Origin: Chitinophagaceae bacterium
GTDB lineage: Bacteria > Bacteroidota > Bacteroidia > Chitinophagales > Chitinophagaceae
Length of the DNA stretch: 64,000 nt
Reading direction: 5' to 3'
Assembly: GCA_023957755.1 (NCBI GenBank)
Contig: JAMLGT010000019.1
Location: 1-64,000 of the forward strand
Positions within the stretch are counted from its first letter, which is position 1. Each line of letters begins with the position of its first letter. Positions 18,335 through 27,050 of the stretch are shown here, piece by piece. The position numbers and the translations under genes were made by a program. The notes beneath the pieces were generated by a model. The model made no database searches. It saw only the letters and a list, made by a program, of their open reading frames with translations, and was not told where the DNA came from.

Positions 18335-18496
18335 AATTTTTTTTGACACAACTGTGATACTTCTTCGTGCGATTTTTTGTTCGGCACGAATTGTGTTCTA
18401 AAAAAGAATTGAATAAAGAGCACATTAATCTCACTAGCGAATTAGTGTGCATCGTGTGTAAGAAAAAAGACATTTATATTTATAAAAACGAACGTT
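18335..18496 (+). promoter_or_regulatory. Structured region upstream of the transglutaminase-like gene
   Basis: Two strong hairpins lie here. TTCGTGC/GCACGAA (about 18364-18390) is enclosed by outer ACACAA/TTGTGT arms. GCACATTAAT (18420-18429) pairs with ATTAGTGTGC (18441-18450), and the same right arm can instead pair with the inner CACTA (18432-18436). Such mutually exclusive stems ahead of a gene are compatible with a regulatory leader, but no known riboswitch pattern is recognised. The upstream part of this gene-free stretch (18092-18282) holds nothing clear. Confidence 0.3.
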
Positions 18497-19102
18497 ATGA
18501 GGCTTCTGCCTGAATCTGATAATGTAAAGGATTTCCTTGGCGAATTCCCACCCGTGATTGAATTTGATACTCCTTTGGTGAAAGAAAGAATTGAGAAAAT
18601 AAAATCTGCAACCTCATCTCCAAAAGAAAGAGCCCGGATGGCTTTTGAAATGGCCCGAGATAAAATTGCCCATTCGTTTGACACAGGGAGTACTGTGATT
18701 ACTGTCAATGCAGAGGATGTGTTGAAGAAAAAAGAAGGAATTTGTTTTGCTAAGTCTCATTTGCTTGCCACATTATTGCGTGGTATGGGAATCCCCGCAG
18801 GATTTTGTTACCAGCGGGTGTTGCGGGCAGGAACGGTAGATTCTGGTTATGCGCTTCATGGATTAAATGCAATTTATTTTGATGACACAGGGTGGTTCAG
18901 AGTAGATCCACGTGGAAATAAAGTGGGTGTCAATTCGCAATTCTCAATTGAGAACGAACAATTGGCATATACGATTAAGCCGGAACTGGGCGAGGTAGAT
19001 TATCCTTACATCTTTATGCATCCGCTCACCTCAGTTTTAGACTCGATGCATGAATCTATTGATTGCCACCAACTCTTTTTTAAGCGACCGGAACTGATAT
19101 AA
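18497..19102 (+). CDS. Transglutaminase-like cysteine protein
   Basis: A 201-residue protein with the transglutaminase-like triad: C83 in EGICFAKSHLLATLLRGMGIPAGF, H121 in YALHGLNAIYF, and D137 in RVDPRGN. In bacteria such domains act as proteases or amide-hydrolysing enzymes rather than cross-linkers. There is no signal peptide, so the protein is probably cytoplasmic. It stands alone, 194 bp before osmC. The upstream region has several hairpins and the second 52-bp repeat. The substrate is unknown. Confidence 0.85.
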   Translation: MRLLPESDNVKDFLGEFPPVIEFDTPLVKERIEKIKSATSSPKERARMAFEMARDKIAHSFDTGSTVITVNAEDVLKKKEGICFAKSHLLATLLRGMGIPAGFCYQRVLRAGTVDSGYALHGLNAIYFDDTGWFRVDPRGNKVGVNSQFSIENEQLAYTIKPELGEVDYPYIFMHPLTSVLDSMHESIDCHQLFFKRPELI

Positions 19103-19296
19103 ACCGGTTGTGACACTTTATCAAAAAAGACTTCCTGAGTTGTGCAGCCGGGATGCCTTCTATACCTTTCGTGTGCTCGTAAATTATTATTTCCGTTTTT
19201 CACAAATTCGTTATCGGCTGATTCTGGAGGTTGGCGCGTCATTTGTTGAGTAGCAATTGAACAATTATTATCGAAAAAGTAAAAATCTTAAAAAGT

Positions 19297-19716
19297 ATGA
19301 AAAAGCATGTAGCAAATGCAGAATGGAAAGGGTCAATCAAAGAAGGTAAAGGAACTATCTCCACCAGGAGCAAAGTATTGGATAGTACAGCCTATTCCTT
19401 TATTAGTCGTTTTGGAGACGGGGCTGGCACTAACCCCGACGAGTTGTTAGCCGCATCTCATGCAGGGTGTTTTGCAATGGCGCTGAGCCTGATATTGGGA
19501 CAGGCTGGTTTTACTCCGGATTATATTGATGCCAGAGCTGAAGTAACCATGGATCCTGATAAATTGGAATTGACCGGTTCGCATCTGACTGTGAAAGCTA
19601 AAGTACCGGGCATTTCGAAAGAAAAGTTTATGGAGTGTGCGGAAGCAGCTAAAGGCGGATGTCCTATTAGCAAAGCATTGAAATTTCCGATTTCGCTTGA
19701 TGCAACATTGGAGTAA
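19297..19716 (+). CDS. osmC: OsmC-family peroxiredoxin
   Basis: A 139-residue OsmC-type peroxidase. The two redox cysteines are in the expected places: C58 in ASHAGCFAMALSL and C122 in AKGGCPISKAL. The N-terminal AEWKGSIKEGKGTIST and the GTNPDELLAASHA segment are typical of the OsmC subgroup rather than Ohr. The enzyme detoxifies organic hydroperoxides in the cytoplasm. It is monocistronic and followed by a long perfect terminator hairpin. A 194-bp upstream gap contains no strong promoter match. Confidence 0.93.
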   Translation: MKKHVANAEWKGSIKEGKGTISTRSKVLDSTAYSFISRFGDGAGTNPDELLAASHAGCFAMALSLILGQAGFTPDYIDARAEVTMDPDKLELTGSHLTVKAKVPGISKEKFMECAEAAKGGCPISKALKFPISLDATLE

Positions 19717-19740
19717 TAGAATGATGAGATGGTTTTAAAA

Positions 19741-19778
19741 ACGCGATAGGGCTGCTCGAAATGGCAGCCCTATTGCGT
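19741..19778. terminator. Strong bidirectional terminator between osmC and susD
   Basis: A 15-bp stem (19741-19755 with 19764-19778, one wobble pair) contains the core ATAGGGCTGC/GCAGCCCTAT and an 8-base loop. It is followed by TTTATTGTTT on the + strand. It lies between the convergent osmC and SusD genes and can serve both. Confidence 0.85.
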
Positions 19779-19797
19779 TTATTGTTTAAAGTTATGG

Positions 19798-21297
19798 TTA
19801 TAGCGGGTTTTGAACTGAGTTCTCATTCGCGTTCAATTCATCTTTTGGAAGAAGGAATTGCCATATATTTCCGCCGGTAGGTACAGACATTACACTGGCA
19901 ACCGAAGGGTCTGCGTTCGTTCCGGTTCTGTCTAATGGTAAGTTCAGTCGTTTCAGATCATAAAACCTGAAACCTTCTCCCCACAGTTCAACACGGCGTT
20001 GCAGCATGATTTCATCGATCAGCGCTTGTCCGGTGTTTACAGACATGGTGTAACTGGGATCTCTGTTTACTGCGAGTGTGTATAACACTTGAGCGGCCTG
20101 TGCGTCTTTACCACCTTGTCTTGCCAATGCTTCTGCCTCTATGAGGTACATTTCCGCAGCACGCATCAATGGCACGTCTCCGATACTGCTTCCGCTTCCG
20201 GCCGGAGCAATGAATTTGCGGCTCATATATTTATGACGGCTTCCACCCGGAGGGATAGGGAATGCGGTGTTTGTGCCTGTAGGATCCCATACTTCCTTAC
20301 GAATATCTGTTGCAGATATAGTGTTGTAAAGAAGAGAGTTTATACATTTAGGATTACCTCGGATGTTCGTAGAGTTAAAGTTAGCAGACATATACGCAAA
20401 GAACGAATAGAAGTAAGTTGTCTGATCCTGTACCTGGTGAGAACCCCACATCCATTCAGGATTCTTATAATCATTAAACCCACTTAAGTACTGTGCATTA
20501 CTCATCAAAGTGAACCCTTGCCTTGCCTCATTTGCAAATTGTGCAGCTGTAGCATAGTCCTGCATTGCAAGTGCTACACGTGCTCTGAATCCATTTGCTA
20601 CATTCACATTAATGTGAGAAGCATTTGTCCTGGCAGGGATTCCTGTGAGATTTGTAATGGCATCGCTCAAGTCTTTAATGATTTGTTTATACACATCATC
20701 TACGGACGATCTTGGTATCTGCTCTTTGGTAGGCTCCAATACTAACGACAGCCCAAGCCCACTGTTTGCACCTCCGTTTACATAACGCTCACCGAAAAGC
20801 TGAATCATCTGGAAGTAAGCCCATGCTCTATACGCCTGCGCCTGTCCTTTGATTGCCCGTTTGTCGGTATCCGGTCCTTCAGCATTGTCAATGTTGGCTA
20901 TGATCATGTTGGCATTGGTAATGATGTCGTAGTAAAACTGGAATTCAAAATAAACAGTCCATGAATTTTCATTGCGGTGGTCGAGCCATTGATAGGTCGA
21001 AACAAACCACCCGTTTCCACGAGTTGAGAATACCAGGTCTTCTCCCAATACATCCATGTCGATCATATTCTTGCTCTGTCCACCCTGATCCTGACGGCTG
21101 TTATATTGGATGTAGAGTGACCTGTGGATACCATTAATGGCGTTCCACGCATTTTTAGTAGTCTTGAATATGTCCTGGTCACTCACCGAAGCGTTCGGTG
21201 AAGTTTCCAGATAATCTTTCTTACAACCTGTCAGTATAAAACTGCCTGCCAGAAAGATTACTAATGTGCTTAATAATATCTTTTTCATATTCTTCAA
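19798..21297 (-). CDS. SusD/RagB-family nutrient-binding lipoprotein
   Basis: A 499-residue surface lipoprotein. The lipobox FILTGCKK places the acylated cysteine at residue 25. The body has the SusD helical TPR-like fold signs: KTTKNAWNAINGIHRSLY near the N-terminus, AQAYRAWAYFQMIQLFG (about 150-167), RAAEMYLIEAEALARQGG, and the C-terminal RRVELWGEGFRFYDLKRLN. It would sit as a lid on the SusC transporter encoded just upstream (1-bp gap) and capture its ligand. No glycoside hydrolase, protease or regulator is beside the pair, so the nutrient is unknown. A second ATG at codon 4 (21288) is an alternative start. Confidence 0.95.
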   Translation of the reverse strand: MKNMKKILLSTLVIFLAGSFILTGCKKDYLETSPNASVSDQDIFKTTKNAWNAINGIHRSLYIQYNSRQDQGGQSKNMIDMDVLGEDLVFSTRGNGWFVSTYQWLDHRNENSWTVYFEFQFYYDIITNANMIIANIDNAEGPDTDKRAIKGQAQAYRAWAYFQMIQLFGERYVNGGANSGLGLSLVLEPTKEQIPRSSVDDVYKQIIKDLSDAITNLTGIPARTNASHINVNVANGFRARVALAMQDYATAAQFANEARQGFTLMSNAQYLSGFNDYKNPEWMWGSHQVQDQTTYFYSFFAYMSANFNSTNIRGNPKCINSLLYNTISATDIRKEVWDPTGTNTAFPIPPGGSRHKYMSRKFIAPAGSGSSIGDVPLMRAAEMYLIEAEALARQGGKDAQAAQVLYTLAVNRDPSYTMSVNTGQALIDEIMLQRRVELWGEGFRFYDLKRLNLPLDRTGTNADPSVASVMSVPTGGNIWQFLLPKDELNANENSVQNPL

Positions 21298-21298
21298 A

Positions 21299-24200
21299 TT
21301 AAAAGTTTACGTTGATACCTGCTGTGATGATTCTGGCAGGGGTATAACTGTTAGAGTTAGTACCGGCAAAGCTTTGATTGATGTTGGTGCCCTTGCGCTT
21401 AGAGAACAGGTACACGTTTTCAGCACCGATAAATACCGATGTATTCTTCGCATTGATTCTGTCGTTTAACGACTTTGGCAAATCATAGGAGAAGGTAACA
21501 GAACGGATATTGAGGAAGCTCGCGCCCAACAGCCATCTGTCAGATGCGGCACCGAAGATGCTCAGTGCATTGTTTTGCATTCTTGGAACGTCGGTAATAT
21601 CGCCGGGCTTTTGCCATCTCTTCAATGCGTCTTTGTGTAAAGCCTCACCATAGTTTCCAGCGCCCATGATTCCTGCGTAAGTATTATCGTAAACCAATCC
21701 CCCAATTTGATATTGCAGCAGGAAATTCACTGTAAATCCTTTATACGCAAAAGTGTTTTCAATTCCTCCAAAAAGGTCGGGAATAGCAGTTCCTGCATAA
21801 TGATATTTCGCATTGTTGACATCAGTAGTAACTGTATCTATATTACCATTTTTATTAGTCTTAAGACGGACTCCGGAACCGGTAGTGTTATTAGCAGCGT
21901 ACAAAGCCGCTCCATCGTCAGGATCTACGCCATACCAATCCCTTAGCCAGTAATCATAAATGGAATGGCCTTGCATGAGTTTCTTAGTACCACTGATTTG
22001 CTCAGGGTTCTCTGCAGGCATTTTAGTGATTCTGTTTTTAACGGTACTTGCGTTCACCTTTAAAGTCCAGCTAAAGTCTCTGCCTTTTACTACTTCTCCA
22101 ATCACTTCGGCTTCAATACCACTGTTGTACATATTTCCGATGTTGGTGGGAATGCTGAATCCGCCATCTGACAGTGGGGTCTGTACATCGAAGATCAAAC
22201 CGGAAATCTCTCTGTGATAATATTCAATACTACCTCTCAGGCGGTTTTTCAAGAGACCGAAGTCCACTCCCACGTCAAAAGGTTTACTGGTTTCCCATGT
22301 GATTAATGGGTTGGGCAATTGAGATTGTAATGCGCCTGGTTCGTCGGCGTTATTACGTCCAAGAGAATAAAGGCTCTGGTAGGCATAGTAAGTACCTACG
22401 GCATCGTTTCCTAACTGGCCATACGAGCTTCTTAGTTTCAGTGAGTTTACCCAGTCAATTCCGTTCATGAATTTTTCCTTGTCGATTCTCCAGGCAAGAC
22501 CTACTCCGTAGAAGTCGGCCCATCTTACATCTTTAAAGAAGCGACTGTTACCATCCCTTCTTACGTTGGCACTGATAAAGTACTTTCCGGAGAAGTCATA
22601 GTTTACACGACCGAAATAGCTTTCGATTCTGTATTCAGACTTTGAAGAAGTAAGGCTGTTGATGGTTGAGAAGTTAGGAAATTCCACACTTCCCTGAAGC
22701 ACTTCCCCTTGCTTGGATCCTGAAAGTGACTGATAGGTGTAATCGTAGTTTTCGTGACCTGCGGTAGCACCTACATTATGTTCGTTGAATCGTTTGTTGA
22801 AGTTAAGCACCTGGTTGAAAGTGTAGCTGATAGTCTTTTGGTTTGCTTTACTTGCTCTTCCTGCAGGAGCTCCATCACCCACAATCGTGTTTTCGTAGGT
22901 AGATGAGTTATAGTCAGTAATATCGGCACCGATATTTGTTGCAAAGTTGAGCCAGTCTGTGAAGTAAAGGTTAGTATAAGCACGTCCGCTTATAGTGTTC
23001 CTGCGGAAGTCATTCTTATTAAGCTTTGTTTCTTCGACTACGTGCCTTCCCGGATACGCACCGGAAGGACGGTTGGGGATACCAAGGCCGAGCCCTCCCA
23101 TATTTCCAAGATCATAAATTCTGTTCCCGAATTCATCAAGGAGATATTCACCTGTAGTCATGTTGTGTGCATACACAGGATAGATTGGCCCAATACCTCT
23201 TGAGAAGAAGAATGGATTGACATATCCTGTGCTGCTTCCATCACTTGCCTGGTTAGAAGTGTTAACTGCTCCTGAAATGTTGAGTCCGGTCTTAATCCAT
23301 TTCTGGGGTTGGGTGTTGATTACTAACCTTCCTGTAAATCTCCTCCAGTCTGATCTGATCAAATATCCTTTCTCGTTGATAAAGCCAAAGGAACCCAGGT
23401 AATCAGACTTATCGTTTCCTCCGGAATAGGAGAGTACATATTCATTCCTTACGCCCTGGCGAATCAGTTCTTTAGCCCAGTCCAAATCATCAGGGTAAAG
23501 CAATTCCGCATTTGGATTGATTGTTCCGTCCACCCTTACGATGTCATTATCCGCAATTCCTTTAAATGGATTGTAAGCCAATTGGGCTTTGATGCCATTG
23601 GTTGCGTTCTGGGCTGCCTGAGCAGGTGTTTGTCCTGCACCGGTAGTAGGATAAATAAGTGCATTTCTCATAGATTCCCACATCAGAGGGTAATATTCAA
23701 ATGGATTTACCCTTTCGTATTCAGGAAGGCCACGGCTGCTATACCCCTGTGTGGCTTTGATCGATAAGTTGTTTTTGTTTTTTGCTCCTTTGCGGGTTGT
23801 GATCATGATCACCCCGTTGGATGCACGGCTTCCCCATAGTGCTACAGTTGAAGCGTCTTTAAGAGTAGTGATCGTTTCGATGTCGTCACTATTTAAGTTA
23901 CCCAATCCACCATCGTAAGCGATTCCGTCCACTACGATGAGTGGACCATCACTGGCTGAGATAGATCCAAATCCGCGGATTCTGATTCCGGGAGAGCTGC
24001 CGGGGCTTCCGCCGGCGGCAGTAGTTTGTACACCAGGGCCTGTGGCTACGATAGCATTCAAAGGATTCATAATTCCTCTGTTCTTGAAGTCGTCACCTGA
24101 TACCTGATTAGCCGATCCGGTGAAGTCACCTTTTTTTACCTGGCCATACGCTACCACGATTACTTCTTCCAGGCTCTTGTCAACTCTGGAGAGTGCAAGA

Positions 24201-24469
24201 GTAATGAAGTTGTCCGCAGGGATTACGGCTTCTTTGCTTTCCCTGCCCACACTGGAAAATACCAACCTGGTAGCATTAGAAGGTACTGTAATTGAAAAGT
24301 TACCATCCGATGTAGTGATGGTACCGGTTTTACTTCCCGGCATGGTGACAGAAACATCAGATAACGGTGCACCGTTTTCGTCAATGACTTTCCCCTGTAC
24401 TTTTTTTTGTGCTGTAAGCTGCAGGCTAAAACAAATTGCAGCTACAAAAAAGAATAGCAATTTTCTCAT
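21299..24469 (-). CDS. SusC/RagA-family TonB-linked outer membrane transporter
   Basis: A 1056-residue SusC-type transporter. After a signal peptide (MRKLLFFFVAAICFSLQLTAQ) comes a carboxypeptidase-like regulatory domain (about 22-100). The TonB box region EEVIVVAYGQVKKGDFTGS follows, then the plug (VDGIAYDGGLGNLNSDDIETITTLKDAST) and a 22-strand barrel. No secretin/TonB (STN) N-terminal extension is present, so this is not the anti-sigma-signalling type. It imports an oligomer, presumably sugar or peptide, powered by TonB, together with the SusD protein encoded 1 bp downstream. The 5' leader carries a 37-bp inverted repeat. Confidence 0.96.
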   Translation of the reverse strand: MRKLLFFFVAAICFSLQLTAQKKVQGKVIDENGAPLSDVSVTMPGSKTGTITTSDGNFSITVPSNATRLVFSSVGRESKEAVIPADNFITLALSRVDKSLEEVIVVAYGQVKKGDFTGSANQVSGDDFKNRGIMNPLNAIVATGPGVQTTAAGGSPGSSPGIRIRGFGSISASDGPLIVVDGIAYDGGLGNLNSDDIETITTLKDASTVALWGSRASNGVIMITTRKGAKNKNNLSIKATQGYSSRGLPEYERVNPFEYYPLMWESMRNALIYPTTGAGQTPAQAAQNATNGIKAQLAYNPFKGIADNDIVRVDGTINPNAELLYPDDLDWAKELIRQGVRNEYVLSYSGGNDKSDYLGSFGFINEKGYLIRSDWRRFTGRLVINTQPQKWIKTGLNISGAVNTSNQASDGSSTGYVNPFFFSRGIGPIYPVYAHNMTTGEYLLDEFGNRIYDLGNMGGLGLGIPNRPSGAYPGRHVVEETKLNKNDFRRNTISGRAYTNLYFTDWLNFATNIGADITDYNSSTYENTIVGDGAPAGRASKANQKTISYTFNQVLNFNKRFNEHNVGATAGHENYDYTYQSLSGSKQGEVLQGSVEFPNFSTINSLTSSKSEYRIESYFGRVNYDFSGKYFISANVRRDGNSRFFKDVRWADFYGVGLAWRIDKEKFMNGIDWVNSLKLRSSYGQLGNDAVGTYYAYQSLYSLGRNNADEPGALQSQLPNPLITWETSKPFDVGVDFGLLKNRLRGSIEYYHREISGLIFDVQTPLSDGGFSIPTNIGNMYNSGIEAEVIGEVVKGRDFSWTLKVNASTVKNRITKMPAENPEQISGTKKLMQGHSIYDYWLRDWYGVDPDDGAALYAANNTTGSGVRLKTNKNGNIDTVTTDVNNAKYHYAGTAIPDLFGGIENTFAYKGFTVNFLLQYQIGGLVYDNTYAGIMGAGNYGEALHKDALKRWQKPGDITDVPRMQNNALSIFGAASDRWLLGASFLNIRSVTFSYDLPKSLNDRINAKNTSVFIGAENVYLFSKRKGTNINQSFAGTNSNSYTPARIITAGINVNF

Positions 24470-24491
24470 GTTAAGATATTTTAATAAAAAT

Positions 24492-24528
24492 GCTCAAAAG
24501 GCTTTAACGACGTTAAAACTTTATGAGC
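24492..24528 (-). promoter_or_regulatory. 37-bp near-perfect inverted repeat in the susC leader
   Basis: Two 18-base arms around a central A at 24510 match at 15 of 18 positions; the inner TTTAACG/CGTTAAA and the outer GCTCA/TGAGC are perfect. The repeat ends 22 bp before the susC ATG. It could fold as a hairpin at the very 5' end of the mRNA, or bind a dimeric regulator. Confidence 0.6.
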
Positions 24529-24532
24529 GGCG

Positions 24533-24541
24533 GTAAATATA
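24533..24541 (-). promoter_or_regulatory. Possible -7 box TATATTTAC for susCD
   Basis: On the minus strand TATATTTAC resembles TAnnTTTG with A for G. If used, the transcript would start at about 24528, exactly where the inverted repeat begins. Confidence 0.35.
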
Positions 24542-24926
24542 TTGATTAACATGATATAAAGTGTATTTAAAGCGGTTTCTCATCTCTGTCTATGGCATTT
24601 TTTCTTTAAATATTTTTCAATGGTATCCATAATAATAAGGAAACACTTGATAATATCCTTTGTAACTATGAATGCTTAGATAATTTCAAATACACGCTAA
24701 ATGCATATAGATAGAATTTATTTATTTTTTTAGTCATTTTAGGATAAATATTTATAATGTTTTTCAGTCAATTATTTTTTTGACAATCGGAAATTTCCCG
24801 GCAGTTCCTTTTTACTCCAGGTCTGATGTTATTTTGATAACTTTAAAAGTCCCATGTTTTTTGTAGAGAGCTGTTTAAGGGGGGAATAGTGGTGTGGGTA
24901 ATTTGTTGACTTTTCGTACAACGGTC
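24542..24926. other. AT-rich divergent intergenic region
   Basis: About 385 bases between susC and the Gre-like gene. It is rich in A/T runs, with no ORF, no clear hairpin and no complete TAnnTTTG box that I would assign to the downstream gene. A GTG at 24894 opens the same frame as the Gre-like protein but is not the likely start. Confidence 0.4.
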
Positions 24927-25427
24927 ATGAGTAGAGGATTTGTAAAAGAAGGCGATCAGGAAGAGATTCCATTAATCCCTCCGAGAGCACCACTGCCTCC
25001 TGGGGTAGCTAATTACGTTACCCGTGAGGGTTATGATGCATTACTTCGGGAAAAAGAGGAACTTGAATCAGAAAAGCGAAATCTGCCTCCGGGAAATGAA
25101 GGAGAACGCAGGCGAGCGGCACTGTTTATTGATGGCAAACTGAAATTGCTCTTGCAGCGGATCGCATCTGCAAGAATTCTGGATGTGCAAAACCAGAGTA
25201 AGGAAGTTGTTCGCTTTGGTGCTGTCGTTGATTTTTTGGATGGAAAAAAGAATATGAGGTTTCAGATAGTAGGAGTGGATGAGGCTGACATTAAGCAGGG
25301 TAAGGTGGCATTTACAGCGCCCATAGCAAGAGCCTTGATAGGTAATAAAGAGGGTGAGATTTTAGATTTCGTTAGGGGTGGGAGAACGCAAAAGCTTAAG
25401 ATTCTGAAAATCACCTATCCGGAATAA
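24927..25427 (+). CDS. GreA/GreB-like factor without the catalytic acidic tip
   Basis: A 166-residue protein of the Gre fold. The C-terminal FKBP-like domain is clear (VRFGAVVDFLDG, MRFQIVGVDEADIKQGKVAFTAPIARALIGNKEGEI, split here over about 93-145), and YVTREGYDALLREKEELESEK begins the N-terminal coiled coil. The loop that in Gre factors carries the Asp/Glu residues for RNA cleavage (GDxxENAEY) reads NEGERRRAALFIDGK, so transcript cleavage is unlikely. Start chosen at ATG 24927 (MSRGFVKEGDQEE), the N-terminus I recall for Bacteroidota relatives. It may bind the RNA polymerase secondary channel as a regulator. It stands alone, with a terminator after it. Confidence 0.82.
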   Translation: MSRGFVKEGDQEEIPLIPPRAPLPPGVANYVTREGYDALLREKEELESEKRNLPPGNEGERRRAALFIDGKLKLLLQRIASARILDVQNQSKEVVRFGAVVDFLDGKKNMRFQIVGVDEADIKQGKVAFTAPIARALIGNKEGEILDFVRGGRTQKLKILKITYPE

Positions 25428-25526
25428 TTATTCTTTCCAGATAGGGGATCACAATGATATGAATCATTACCGCGTCATGCAGAAATAGAGTGTTTGAAAA
25501 AATTATTATTGATTAATTGAATAATG

Positions 25527-25545
25527 ATCACCTTTTCAAGGTGAT
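25527..25545 (+). terminator. Intrinsic terminator after the Gre-like gene
   Basis: ATCACCTT (25527-25534) and AAGGTGAT (25538-25545) form a perfect 8-bp stem with a TTC loop, followed by GTTTATTTACTTTTA. It separates the Gre-like gene from the downstream oxidase gene. Confidence 0.65.
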
Positions 25546-25588
25546 GTTTATTTACTTTTACGCACGTTAAAAAAATGAAAGTCTGGTT

Positions 25589-26992
25589 ATGAGTCAAAAG
25601 GCGATAGAGCAATCAGTGCTGAATTCCTTCAGGGAAATTTGTGGAGATGCTTTTGTGATAACAGAAGGGGAGGATAAAGAGAAGTATGCAGAGGATCATA
25701 CGGAGACGCTGCACTTCATGCCACAGGTGGTGTTGAAACCCCGGTCTGCGGAAGAGATCAGCAGAATATTGAAGATATGTAATGCCCACCTGATCCCGGT
25801 GACCCCACGTGGGGCAGGTACTGGTCTTACGGGTGGAGCATTGCCTCATCTTGGAGGCGTAGTTATCTCCACTGAACGCTTTAATACGATTCTTGAAATA
25901 GATGAAAAGAATCTGCAGGTGACTACAGAACCCGGAGTGATTACTCAGGTGTTGATGGATGCGGTAAAGGAGAAAGGCCTTTTTTACCCGCCTGATCCTG
26001 CCAGCAGGGGGTCTTGCTTCATTGGAGGGAATATTTCAGAAAACAGCGGTGGACCCAAAGCGGTAAAGTATGGCGTGGTGAAAGATTATGTCCTTAATCT
26101 GGAAGTGGTACTTCCTTCGGGTGAGATCATGTGGACGGGGGCAAACGTCCTGAAAAATGCTACAGGGTATAACCTGACCCAATTGATTGTAGGCAGTGAA
26201 GGTACTTTAGGTATTGTTACCAAGATAGTACTGAGACTTTTGCCTCATCCTAAACACGATTTGCTAATGCTGGTGCCTTTCAGGGAAGTTGAAAAGGCTT
26301 GTGAGGCAGTGAGTGCTATCTTTCGGGCCGGATACACTCCCAGCGGCCTGGAGTTGATGGAGATCGATGGTCTGAAAATTGCTGTTCGTTCGCTTGATAG
26401 CACTTCTGTTCAGGTGACAGAAGATACCGCGGCTCATTTGATTGTAGAGGTGGATGGAAACCACATGGACACCCTCATGCAGGAAATAGAAGCTATCTCT
26501 GAAGTGTTGATGCAATATGACTGTGGAGAGATTTATTTCGCTGACAATGCAGCACAAAAAGAAGAATTGTGGAAAGTAAGGAGGAGGTTGCCCGAAGCTG
26601 TGAAGAACGATGGATACTCAATAGAGGAAGATACGGTAGTACCCAGATACCAGCTTCCTGCACTCATAAAGGGAGTGAAAAAGCTGGGTGATGAATATGG
26701 ATTCAAGTCAGTGTGTTTTGGCCATGCAGGAGATGGCAATTTGCATATCAGGATAAAGAAAGAAGGAACAGATAACACCCAGGATGATCCGGAAATCATA
26801 AAGTGTCTGAGGGCGTTATTCGCACTTGTAAAAGAATTAGGGGGCACTATTAGCGGAGAGCATGGAATTGGTTTAGTGCAGAAGCGGTTTATGGATATCA
26901 TGTTCACGCCCTCGCAGATTGATTTAATGAAAGGAATCAAAAAAGTATTTGACCCCAATAATATTCTGAATGCGGGGAAAATTTTTGATTGA
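25589..26992 (+). CDS. glcD: FAD-linked oxidase, glycolate/D-lactate dehydrogenase type
   Basis: A 467-residue flavoprotein of the GlcD / D-2-hydroxyacid dehydrogenase family. The PCMH-type FAD-binding half contains PRGAGTGLTGG (73-83) and the GGNISENSGGPKAVKYG segment (about 148-164). The C-terminal FAD-oxidase domain ends with the diagnostic GHAGDGNLHIR and SGEHGIGLVQKRFM. It should oxidise glycolate, D-lactate or a related 2-hydroxyacid and pass electrons to the quinone pool or a partner. No glcE/glcF or iron-sulfur partner is nearby. A 5-codon ORF (ATG at 25575, MKVWL) ends by overlapping this start codon as ATGA. Confidence 0.88.
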   Translation: MSQKAIEQSVLNSFREICGDAFVITEGEDKEKYAEDHTETLHFMPQVVLKPRSAEEISRILKICNAHLIPVTPRGAGTGLTGGALPHLGGVVISTERFNTILEIDEKNLQVTTEPGVITQVLMDAVKEKGLFYPPDPASRGSCFIGGNISENSGGPKAVKYGVVKDYVLNLEVVLPSGEIMWTGANVLKNATGYNLTQLIVGSEGTLGIVTKIVLRLLPHPKHDLLMLVPFREVEKACEAVSAIFRAGYTPSGLELMEIDGLKIAVRSLDSTSVQVTEDTAAHLIVEVDGNHMDTLMQEIEAISEVLMQYDCGEIYFADNAAQKEELWKVRRRLPEAVKNDGYSIEEDTVVPRYQLPALIKGVKKLGDEYGFKSVCFGHAGDGNLHIRIKKEGTDNTQDDPEIIKCLRALFALVKELGGTISGEHGIGLVQKRFMDIMFTPSQIDLMKGIKKVFDPNNILNAGKIFD

Positions 26993-27050
26993 CGAGGCAT
27001 GAAAGCTACCTGTGTTGTAGTCTCATGGTATTAGCCATGACGGCGAGAAG

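Noticed and set aside
27023-27040. TCATGG/CCATGA hairpin between convergent genes as a terminator
   Set aside because: Six-bp stem without a T run on either strand; not enough to call.
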